DNA of 64,000 nt from Ottelia alismoides (Eukaryota > Streptophyta > Magnoliopsida > Alismatales > Hydrocharitaceae): the NCBI GenBank assembly GCA_037367405.1, contig JAZKJV010008274.1, positions 372,001-436,000 on the forward strand, given 5' to 3'. The position numbers were made by a program, and so were the translations under genes. Position 1 is the first letter of the stretch, and each line of letters begins with the position of its first letter. The notes beneath the pieces were generated by a model, which saw only the letters and a list, made by a program, of their open reading frames with translations, did no database searches and was not told the origin of the DNA. Of the stretch, positions 49,499-59,922 are shown one piece after another.

Positions 49499-51178
49499 AT
49501 GGACGAGTTCCGCCAGGAGATGCGGGACATTGTGAGAGGGAAGGCCGTCATCCCTGCCCAGATCGAGCCGAACCCCAACAGCCTGAAGCGGAAGTCTGAG
49601 CAGGTAGCTTACACTGAGCATGCCACTCCTATTGATCCATTTGATGATATGTCTGCAGATCTTTTTGATGCTGATTTTGTCACACTTAGGAGCGGTAGGA
49701 CACCAGCCGGCGGCGGCGCCTCGTCTGAGCGACATCACGAGGACACACCTAGGGCGCCAGATGAGGAGCAGGAGAGCGATGCTGAGGCCGCTCATGTTGA
49801 TGATGGTGGTACTGATGCCACCAAGGATGCTGATTCCACAGGCGGTGCTGAGGCCGCTATTTCACCAGTTCGAGGAGGTGGTACTGAGGCCACTCCTGAT
49901 GCCGAGCCAGAGCGCGGTACTGAGGCCGCGAGACGTCTAGTTGAGCCATCCAGTGGTGGTACTGAGACCACCAGAGTTCATTCTGAGAGAGTTGTAGTTT
50001 TTCCTTATTCTGATGTATCTCGGAACTATGTTGTGAATAAAGGAAAAGGTTTGGTTTTTTCTGGTCCCACTGTGGTGCTTGATGTATGTGCGGATCCGGT
50101 CGTCGATCCATCTAGACCTTTTCCTAGTCCTTCATCTGAGAAGGACCCAATGATTCCCTTCCCTAGAGCCCTTCAGATGGGGAAGGGGAAGAAAAAAGAA
50201 AAAGATCCAAAAAAGAGAGAGCAGGAGGAGTTCAGCCAGAACATGATTGATAGATTCCACATACAACTGACTCTTCAGGAGGCTTTGCAGCACATTCCCC
50301 TTCTTCAGCGTTCGTTGAGAGACAGGACTACAGTCAGGAGGAAGAAGAGGAACCACCACTCAGAGATCCATGTGCTGACGAAAGCCACGTGCTTCGCGAT
50401 TCAGAACCGTCTGCTTGCCAAGAGGATAGATTCAGGAGCCCCTCATGTCAGGTGCCACATTAGAGAGCAGAGATTCGACCGGACTCTATTAGATAGTGGA
50501 TCGTCTATCAACCTCCTTCCGGCAGCCCTTCTCGACCGCTTCGAGTTGGGCTCTCTTCGACAGAGCAGGACAGACCTTCAGTTCGCTGATCGATCTGTCA
50601 AGAGGCTGAAGGGGTTGTTGCGAGACGTTGTCGTCACGATTCAGGGCCTGAAATTCCCCGTGGACTTCGTAGTGTTGGACATGGAGATCCCTGATTCAGT
50701 GACAGATACCCCCATCATCCTCGGTCGTGAGTTCTTGGCCACAGCCAAGGCGGTGACTGACCATGATAGCGGGAAGGTATACTTTCGCGCCGAGGGCGAA
50801 TGTGTACAAATAGAGACGTTCGAGGACTACAGAGCCAGAGAGAGGTCATGCTCAGAGACTACTTCAGATGCAGAGCAGCTGACAGATGCCGGGCTAGACA
50901 TCCATCAGAACTGTGACTTTGTGATCACAGACGATGAGGCAGTATGGGCAGACCCAGCAACACAGGCCATCCTCTCATTTTCAGACACCAGTGATGCAGA
51001 GATGATAGCAGAGGAGAGCTTGGAGAGCACAGCCCTGGTTCAGGATACTTCAGTGGCAGCAGAGCAGGTTCTTGATCACGACACATATTTTTGTGATGAT
51101 GGTGGTACTGGTGCCACTTATTTGATGCAGATCCCTCGGATTCAGAGTTTGATTGGGCAGATTGCGAGGATTACATGA
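49499..51178 (+). pseudogene. Linker and aspartic protease of D (559-codon open segment)
   Basis: Same frame as gag, open from 49499 to the TGA at 51176. The first part is acidic with a repeated GGTEAT-type peptide (codons near 49808, 49850, 49877, 49914, 49953 and again 51104). A Lys-rich patch GKGKKKEKDPKKREQ follows. The retropepsin loop LLDSGSSINLLPAALLDRF has its catalytic D-S-G at 50492-50500. VVLDMEIPDS and PIILGREFLATA complete the fold. The catalytic loop is intact, unlike A (DNG) and E (DGG). The last 18 codons look out of frame: the acidic coding resumes in the next frame from about 51118. The segment would release Gag and Pol products from the polyprotein. Confidence 0.82.
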
Positions 51179-52538
51179 CAGACCTGAGTTCCACAAAGCC
51201 TACAGCTGAGGAGGAGGTAGATGCCGAGCATAGCAGAGAAAGTCAGTCAGAGCAGTCTTCTCCGGTTCCTGAGATTGAGAGAGAGTTTCAGTTCTCCCAT
51301 ACAGATTTGGCAGCATATACAGAGACACTTCAGAGGCCAGATCCACCAGCACCTAGCTGTCCAGAGCTGAAGCCGCTCCCTACTTCGCTGAAGTATCGAT
51401 TCCTTGCGGGCGAGCCTGAGATGTACCCAGTCATCATCTCCGTCGATCTGACTGGAGAGCAAGAATCCCGTTTGATGGGGGTTCTTGAAAAGAACCGCAA
51501 GGTAATCAGATGGAGCGTAGCAGATCTCCATGGGATTAGTCCATCACGTTGCTCCCACCATATCTATCTCGAGGATGGGGCGAAGCCGTCGCGTGAGTTC
51601 CAGCGGCGGCTGAACCCCAATCTGAGAGAGGTTGTCATGAAGGAAATCTCAAAATGGTGGAGCGCAGATTTTATTTATCCCATTTCCGACTCCAAGTGGG
51701 TCAGCCCCTTGCATGTGGTGCCCAAGAAGACGGGCATCACGACTGTGATCAGTGAGTCGGGAGAGGAGATTGCTACACGAGTACCCACTTCTTGGCGGGT
51801 CTGCGTTGACTACAGGAGACTCAACCAGGCCACCAAAAAGGATCATTTCCCCTGCCTTTTATTGACCATATCATTGAGAGACCGGCAGGGAAGAGCCATT
51901 ACTGTTTCCTGGATGGGTACTCGGGCTACAACCAGGTGGCCATCGCTCTTGAGGATCAGGAGAAGACCACCTTTACCTGTCCCTTCGGCACATACGCCTT
52001 CCGACGCATGCCATTTGGGCTATGCAATTCCCCTGCGACATTTCAGAGATGCATGCTGTCAATCTTTTCGGACATGGTAGGGGAGTGTTTGGAGGTCTTC
52101 ATGGATGATTACTCGGTTTACGGCGACGGATTCGACTCCTGTCTTGACTGCCTAGACCGAGTACTCCAGCGATGTATAGAGGTCCATTTGGTGTTATCTT
52201 GGGAGAAGAGTCACTTCATGGTGACTCAAGGGACGGTGCTTGGCCACATCATCTCCAACAGAGGCATGAAGGTTGATCCGGCCAAGGTAGATGTCATTAG
52301 AAAACTCGCACCGCCGTCCAATTTGAGGCAGTTACGGTCATTCCTGGGACACGTATGTTTCTACCGACGATTCATTCATGATTTCAGCAGGATTGCCCGG
52401 CCGTTGACTGACCTCTTGACGAAAGACACCGAGTTCCTTGTCGATGACAAGTGTCTTTCGTCCTTCGAGACTCTCAAGCAGTGTGTTATTGAGGCTCATG
52501 TTCTCCAGTCGCATGATTGATCTCTCCCATTCGAGATC
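51118..52538 (+). pseudogene. pol: Reverse transcriptase of D, broken
   Basis: It opens with an acidic stretch (about 51118-51350), then CPELKPLPTSLKYRFL, EKNRKVIRWSVADL, CSHHIYLEDGAKPSREFQRR, TSWRVCVDYRRLNQATKKDH. A one-base frameshift near 51850-51856 moves to the frame with GYSGYNQVAIALEDQEKTTF, FGTYAFRRMPFGLCNSPATF and the catalytic box EVFMDDYSVYG (Asp pair at 52104-52109). VLGHIISNRGMKVDPAKVDV and FLGHVCFYRRFIHDFSRIAR follow. A TGA at 52518-52520 sits where A and F have Trp (DWSLPFE). The motif set is that of Athila RT. The active site residues themselves are unaltered. Confidence 0.87.
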
Positions 52539-54254
52539 ATGACGGATGCCTCCGATTTTGCCGTGGGGGCTGTGCTGGGACAGAGGAGCGATGGAGTCCC
52601 CTTTGCTATCCACTACGCTAGCCACACATTGGATTCCGCCCAGCGGAATTATACCGTCACAGAGAAGGAGATGCTAGCCGTAGTGTTCACCCTAGATAAG
52701 TTCCGATCTTATATCATTGGATCTAGAGTGACCCTGTATACTGATCACACTGCCATCCAATACCTCATGGCAAAGAAGGATGCCAAGGCCAGATTGACTA
52801 GATGGATCCTTCTACTCCAGGAGTTCGACATTGAGATCAAGGATAAGCTTAGAGTCAAGAATGTGGTGGCGGATCATCTCTCCCGTTTAGAGCAGCCTGA
52901 GGAGTCCGAGCATATTGATCCCATTTGTGACACCTTCCCAGATGAGGCGATCCTTACTATCGCCTCACTCCCGTGGTATGCCGATTTTGTGAACTTTCTC
53001 GTTGCTGGGAAAGTCCCACAAGATTGGACTAGGCAGAGGCTTGAGACCTTCCTTGCGAAGGCCACGTCCTACCACTGGGAAGATCCCGTCCTTTACCACG
53101 AAGGAGGGGATAGCGTCTGGCGTAGGTGCATTCCTCAGGAGGAGCACCATAGCGTCCTCACTTACTGCCACAAGCTTGAGGCAGAAGGACATCATTCTGG
53201 GAGGAGAACGGCACAGAAAGTGCTCCAATCCGGCTTGTGGTGGCCTACTCTCTTCAAGGACTCTGATGAGTTCGTGAAGAGGTGTACTGACTGTCAGAGG
53301 ATGGGCACTTGTGGACAGCGTGACATGATGCCGATGCAGCCCATTCACTTCTGTGAGGTTTTTGACGCATGGGGCATCGATTTCATGGGTCCATTCCCTA
53401 AGAGTCAGGGATTTGAGTACATTCTGTTGGCCATAGACTATGTTAGTCATTGGGTTGAGGCTATCCCCGCCCGAGCTGCTAATGCGAGGACAGTTTGCAG
53501 ATTTTTGAGGAAGCACATCATCACGCGGTTCGGGGTACCTCGAGTATTGATTTCAGATGGGGGGTCTCATTTCATCAACGACCAGGTGAAGGCCCTTGCT
53601 AGCGAGTTCGGTATAGACCATCGTGTTGCTACACCATACCATCCACAGACGAATGGTCTAGCCGAGGTGTCGAACAGGGAGATCAAGACTATATTGCAGA
53701 AAGTCGTCCGCCCTGACCGAAAGGATTGGTCACAGCTTTTGGGCTCGGTCTTGTGGGCATATCGGACGTCTTTCAAGACACCATTGGGCACATCTCCCTT
53801 TCGCCTCGTATATGGCAAGCCGTGCCATTTACCTGTTGAGCTGAGGCACAGGTCACTTTGGGCAGTCACTGAGATACTTATGGATCCAGATGGTGTAGGA
53901 GACCAGAGGAGGGAAGAGTTAGCAGCCCTGGAAGAGTTGAGAGATACCGCCTTCTCAAACAGCCTACAGTATAAGGAGAGAGTGAAGGAGTGGCATGATT
54001 CTCATATCAACCACAAGTATTTTGAGCCTAGACAGAGAGTATGGTTGTTTGATGCGAGGCTTCGTTTATTTCCAGGGAAGCTACAGAGCAAGTGGAAGGG
54101 ACCTTATCTGGTGAGAAAGGTACATGACAACGGTAGCATTGATATATCCGAGTTGTCTTCTGAGAGTACCTTTCGAGTGAACGGCCAGCGGCTCAAGCCA
54201 TTTCTAGATCATGAGCCGCGGGTCATTGATGTTGCCCCGATTCATTTTGCGTGA
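52539..54254 (+). pseudogene. pol: RNase H and integrase of D (571-codon open segment)
   Basis: It continues in the RT frame to TGA at 54252. RNase H has TDASDFAVGAVLG, TEKEMLAVVFTLDKFRSY, YTDHTAIQYL and VVADHLSRL. The integrase zinc finger HHSVLTYCHKLEAEGHHSG plus CTDCQRMG is complete (about 53139-53310). The catalytic core shows DFMGPF, SDGGSHFIND and NGLAEVSNREIK, giving the D-D-E triad. The tail holds the GPY/F-type module SKWKGPYLVRKVHDNGSIDI and ends PIHFA. No chromodomain follows, as is usual for Athila. This is the best preserved piece of protein-coding sequence in the window. It is called a pseudogene because the upstream polyprotein is interrupted. Confidence 0.88.
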
Positions 54255-54388
54255 GATGTGGTCTTTTGACTCACATCTATTGCATCTCACGCCTGATTCT
54301 CACTGATCTTCCGACTTGTATAGATCCAGATGTCCATATCATCACATTCTTTAGTCCCACATCCCTTTATTCATCCTTTGATTATGCA

Positions 54389-54768
54389 ATACTTAGGGTG
54401 TACTTTACCCTAAGTATAGGGGGGATGTAGGACCTTTGGGTTCTTCTTTTGTTTCTGTCTAGCCCTGTTTTGTTGCCTATACTTAGGGATATTTTACCCT
54501 AAGTATAGGGGGGTAGACCATGTACATTCTCCACTTGGTTTTCCCTTAGTATATAGCCTGCTATACTTAGGATTACTTGATCCTAAGTATAGGGGGAAAA
54601 GCCGAGAGTCTCTTGATATTCATTCGTCTTTGTATACAACCTTCCTTTTCACTTCCCTATACCTAGCACGAGTTATGTCTTCTTCATCGCTCTTGACTCT
54701 GAGGACATCGTTTGAGCTAAGTATAGGGGGGGTGTATATATTTCATATATACTTTAGCCATAACTCGT
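54389..54768 (+). promoter_or_regulatory. Array of PPT-mimic hairpins in D
   Basis: Hairpin arms 54389-54399/54407-54417, 54478-54488/54497-54507 and 54562-54572/54581-54591, each 11 bp, with 3' arm CCTAAGTAT(A) running into five or more G. A composite unit has outer arms 54657-54666/54717-54726. GTATATAT (54734-54741) pairs with 54745-54752. ACGAGTTATG (54668-54677) can pair with CATAACTCGT (54759-54768). Confidence 0.75.
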
Positions 54769-56329
54769 ACTTTGTGTGAGTGTGTTAATAAATAAAATGG
54801 CTAAAAACCCTAAAAATCACAAAAATTAAAAATTTTTCATGTACATAAACCTTCTTTTAATTGCACATAAATAGCTAGTGTACTAATTATTTTTGTAAAA
54901 ATGATTTCAAAAATCTTTTGTGTAAAGCCTTATGTAAATATTTTCTTATCAAAATTATGTATATAGTACAAAATTTTTCCAAAATTTTTTGAAAATCAAA
55001 AGTTTGCAAAAATCTTGTGTAAATATGTGTAAATACTTTTGCAAAAACTTGCATTTCATGCATCATCCATTCATGATTTCAAAACATTTTTCAAAAATTT
55101 TGCATGTTTGTAAAAATTTGTGTAAATAGCATCTTTTGTACATATGTATATAGTTTTTCTGGATGATAGTTGACATTTAACTAGTCTGGAATCAAATTGA
55201 GAAATGGAGCTTGATTAAGATCTTAATCCACCTAATTTATAAGAGGAACCTTATAGGGCTTAGGTTTAAGGCTTTTCAGGTCCATGGTGACTTAATCCTT
55301 TGAGTCCACTAGGCTATGATCACATGTCATCTCAATGAGCCTAAGTAGAGCACTTAACAACAACACATGACTCATAGGGACAATGGCTTTACTTGGACAG
55401 CAGCACTTTGCACCGAGCTCTCTACGGATGAGGTGGTGAGGAGGCAGTCTTCCTTGACTTGGGGTAGCATATGAGGGTAGTACTTCTAGGCGGAACCTCT
55501 CTTCTTCTTTTAGTGAAGGAAGTGCGTCTCAACTTGGTCTGGTTGCCATGAGGTCTAACGATGGGAGTTGTGGGTTACAATAAAGCTTCAAAAGAGGGAT
55601 AGTCTACTGGCTTAAGAGGAAAAACTCCTTGTATATATGCTGCACTTGTATATGTTGTATAGATGCACTTGAAAAAAATGCAAAAAGAAAATAACTCCAA
55701 AAAAGTGGTGGGTCTGAGAGAAAATGATAATCCCACTGGAGTATGTATATAGAGTGCAATAAGCAAAGCTTGAGATCCATGTCCTATCTTATGTAGCTTG
55801 CAGCAGGGAGACTTGGCTACACTGGTCGAGCTCCCAAGTATACATGGCTACACTGGCCATGGTCCATTCTCTTCTTCCTCCTCTTCTTGAGCCGGTTGAA
55901 CTTTAACTTAGAAGGGAATACCCCACTCCTCGAGGAAAGAGTGGCCAGATTGAGGTCATAGAGTTACCTTGTTGGGGAGGGTTGTCAAGTTGCCATTTCT
56001 GAGGTGGAGAGCTTAAACCTCACATTCACAGGACAAGAAAAGATTCATGGTCTTCAGGGTTTGTGATTGATGACTTGTTCTGATCTGGAGCATTGAGGAG
56101 TCTTGATTAGAGATTAGTGGAACTTAGAGGCTGTTGAGTTTTAGGCTTAAGTCCAAATAAGGTTCCGACACATTAATAATCCAAAAATCTGATCAAGCTC
56201 CATACCTCAATTTAATGAAGGCAAGTTTAATAATCAACCTTGATCCATGTACATTCTTTTCTTTTTCTTTTTCTTTCTTCTTTTTCACTTCTTTTTCAAA
56301 TAAGTGTTTGCTAAGGGACTAGCAAAGTT
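54769..56329 (+). other. 3' non-coding region of D
   Basis: AT-rich to about 55150, then a region that aligns with 15500-16678 of E, including an AATAAA at 55579-55584 and a 33-base block identical to E (55905-55937). No envelope-like or other domain on either strand. Confidence 0.65.
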
Positions 56330-56343
56330 AAGTATAGGGGGGG
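56330..56343 (+). other. Polypurine tract of D
   Basis: AAGTATAGGGGGGG abutting the 3' LTR. TTGCTA-AGGGAC-TAGCAA (56306-56325) forms a small fold-back just upstream. Confidence 0.85.
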
Positions 56344-59300
56344 TGATGAATACTCATTCATCACTCTTTATTCTTATATTTTAGCTACAAAAACCTTTGC
56401 AAATGCATGTATATATTTGTAAATATAGATAATTAGTAAAAAGCATGCATAGTGTAAAAAGTAATAATTAGCATGTTTTTGTGCAAAAATAAAAGAATAA
56501 AGATCAAAAAGAAAAAGAGGGAAATATTTAGAATAAATATTGAGCAACCTAACCCAAGGGAGGGCTCAGCATGGCCTGACCGCATAAAAGCCAAAGTAGA
56601 GGGAGATAGGGGCTCATGTGTGTAAATAGAGTTGTAAATATAATAAAAATATTTTCCTCTAAAACTAGAAGAAAATGGGCTTGTAAATACTTGTATATAT
56701 TTATAAATATAAAAATCAAAATAAAAATAGAAAAAATAAAAAGAAAACAAAAACCTTCACCTTGTGCATATTCATCAGGTACATACACTCACCTATATTT
56801 ATTTAACCATAGAAATAAATAAAATTCAATTCCATAAAATTTGTAAATATTCTATCTTTTATGATGTAAATAAATAAAATAAAAACCATTAAAACAAAAA
56901 CAAAATAAAAATAACAAAATTAAAAACCCAAAAATACATTGTATATATACCATGTATATATATGTACATATGTATTTATTTTCTCCTTGTATATAAATAA
57001 TAAAAATAAAATAAAAATACCCTTTTATTCCTAATTTTATACTATAAATAAAATATAAAAGTGGAATAAAAATGCACAAAAATAACAAATTAAAAATCAA
57101 AAATTAAAAAGACATATTGTGTAAATACATATATATAGCATAAAGTGTAAATACCTTATTTTATTTTGAAAAATTAATTAAAAATCAGAAAAAAATAGAA
57201 AATATTAAAACAAAAATATTTCATGTTTTGAGTTTTAATTAAATCGGCCATTTGCTATTTTTAATTTAATTTCTAATTCTTTTCCAGGTGGTAGCCTCCC
57301 ATTGGTCCAGGGGGGTTGTTGACCGCCTGGTCAACTCCCCCTTAGGACCCTCTCACGGGTATTAGGCGGGCGACCCGATTTCTCCCGATTATTGCGCCTA
57401 AACCCGAACACCTCACGCTTAAACCCCAGGTCTGTGTCACTCACATCACATCCGACACCTTCGCCGGCACACCCGCCTCGGGGTCTGCGCTCCACATTGC
57501 CCTACCCGATCAAATCTTGTCGGACCTGCACCCATATAAAGGCTGAGCTCCGCCACTTCATTCCTCATCTTTGGCTCATTTGTTCACCACCCAGTGACCT
57601 CCACCGTCTTGGCGAGAGTGACAGCTTGCTCCAGAGGCTGTTGCAGCGAGGATGGAGCAAGGAACCACTGATCCGGCGAGTTTGCTCCGCCGTGCGCCGC
57701 CTGGAGGTAGCGTCAGAGCCTCGGGCCACGACGACCCGCGAGGCTAGGACCTAGAGCACCAGCTGCTCGCCCACAGTCAACTTGACCACCCAGGTAGCCG
57801 TAGTTTCTTCTCTATTTCTCGAATTTTGATTTAGCCCCAAATCGCCGACCTTCGCTGATTCCGACCATCTCACCCTCCCGTTCGATCATCAGAATCCTCC
57901 ATCGCACTCGTCATCCGCCCATGCACGTTCTACGCCCCTCCGCTCAACCCAGCTCGCACAGGAGCTGCGGATTCGAGCTCCTCCGTCCACCTCTCGCCGG
58001 AGCTCGACCACCACGTCTCACCGTTCACTATCACCACGCCTAACAGGGTCGAGGCAGTTTTCCCTCGACCCGCGAGTTTGCTGATGCACTTTGCAGGTAC
58101 ATCCAAGCCCATCTGAGGGCATGGACCATTTGGTCCAGTAGCTCCGCCTCCGCCGGACTCGCCAGAGCTTCACGGAGCTCGTTCGAGTCATCGGAGGCCT
58201 CCACTCGACGCGGAAGGCTTCCACACTCCTTCTTCGATCATCAGAGGCCTTCCAGGAGGAGACCAGCGCCGTCACGAGCCCGACGAAGTTTGCCGGAGCC
58301 CGGTTCTTCCTCCATCCTTCAGAGACGTCCGATCGACCCCGAGCTCCAGTCTTGATCCTGACCGTCCATCAGAGGAGCGTCCAGCGCCTTCCGATCTTGG
58401 GAGGGGCGATCTAGACCGTCGATGCCTGAGGTTTAGCCACAGCGCCCCTCCACTGTGCGATCTTCCACGTGGCATCCATCCGACGGCCTCATTAATAAAG
58501 GGTAATTTATCCCTTAGGCCCTTAGTTTAGTTTAATTTCGTTGCAGCCCTGTAAATATTTTTAGGATTTTATTTACGTTGGTACATTTACACTCCGGCCC
58601 TTGTCTTGTTTGCTATTTGCATATATACCCCCGCCTGTAGTGTGTCACGTGCTTCGACACGTGTTTGATGGGATATTTGCGGATTTAGCCTTGTAGTTCT
58701 GGGATGTTCATGAATGAATGAATAGTTTTATATAATTGCATTTATACCCCTGTGCGTGAGTTAATTGTGCATGTGCGCTTATTTGTGGGTAATTTACAAA
58801 CAAGTCCTCGGACTTTTGGTACCTGTTACCAAATAGTTCCAGAACTTTGTTTTGTTTACATATAGGTCCCTGAGTGCCCCAAACACGTGCTACGTGCGTG
58901 ATTTCGTGGGATATTTGCACCAGACCTCCCAGAACTTTGGGTATTTACGTACAGGTCCCTATGCACTGTACCTAGGTTTTATTTTTGAATAAAATATCAA
59001 ACCTACTCCAAATTCCATGAAAATTGGAAACATGGCTCCTGCCATGTTGTAAAATTTTATAGAATTTTTGGAGACATTTTTGCTTTTATTTGATATTTTT
59101 AAAAAATCAAAAACACCCTTTTTCCTTAATGTTTGATTTGGAAAATCACAAAAAATATTAAAACTTATCTAAAAATTAAAAAAAATTAGTTACTGTTTAG
59201 TTTGTTGTGTTTGATTTTCTGACCGGTTTTGGTCATTTTTCATTTTAAAAAACTCTTACAAATTGAAAAACACCTAAAAACTCATAAAAATTCTAATAAA

Positions 59301-59922
59301 TAATATAAAATCCAAAAAAAATAATTAAGGTGCCTAAATTTTCCTTGTTTCTTTCTCTTTACAGGAAAATTACCTTCAGGCTTATTGGGGACTTTTAGAT
59401 ATTTTATCTAAGTCCCTGTAGCTCGGCTGGACAGTGCCTTCATTTTCTCGCATTATTTTATTTTTCGAAAATTAAATAAAAATCAGAAAAATCCCAACAA
59501 TTCACTTAAAACAGTAAAAATCATAAAAAGCACAAAAACATTTTTATTTGAATTTTTGACTGATTTTTGATGCATTGAATAATTGCTTGAATTTGGTTGT
59601 CTCTTTAGTTTCCTTATTTTCTTAATTAATTAAAATTCCAAAATAATTAAAAAATAATTAAAAATCCACCAAAACGCTTGTCTTTTATTTTATTTTATTT
59701 TTGAGAATACTTCGTAGGCCGCGAGGCCATCACGTGCTCATTGTGTTCGACCCTGGTCGCTATACCAGGTTAAACTAATAGCAGGACCACTATTTGATTT
59801 TGATTGATTTTATTCGATTTTGGTGGTCTCTTTTTCTTGATTGACACACGAGCGATTGAGGTCGCAACGACCATTTGAGATATACCTGATCTACCTCGCT
59901 TGCTCGATTTTCCGTGTCATCA
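56344..59922 (+). repeat. 3' LTR of D (3579 bp)
   Basis: It pairs with 42415-45915 and starts and ends the same way. It includes about 81 bp (57270-57350) absent from the 5' LTR, containing the palindrome GTTGACC-GCCT-GGTCAAC (57318-57335). TATA box at 57535-57540. Confidence 0.92.
57535..57540 (+). promoter_or_regulatory. TATA box in 3' LTR of D
   Basis: TATAAA in the same context as 43535-43540. Confidence 0.6.

Larger units (their letters stand above)
42415..59922 (+). mobile_element. Element D: near-complete Athila-type Ty3/gypsy retrotransposon
   Basis: Layout: LTR 42415-45915, PBS 45919-45936, leader, gag from 47439, protease, RT, RNase H, integrase to 54254, hairpin array 54389-54768, PPT 56330-56343, LTR 56344-59922. 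There is no chromodomain after the integrase and no envelope-like ORF. Coding is broken by seven in-frame TAG, one in-frame TGA and about three frameshifts, so it is defective but relatively young among the layers here. Its right flank is not the C target. It continues as extra LTR copies, so the true right boundary is uncertain. Confidence 0.9.

Noticed and set aside
51175..51178. ATGA overlap of protease and RT ORFs as a programmed restart
   Set aside because: The upstream acidic coding resumes in the RT frame already from about 51118, so a plain frameshift explains the overlap better.
54255..56329. Envelope-like gene after integrase in D
   Set aside because: No ORF above about 65 codons on either strand and no signal peptide or membrane segment.
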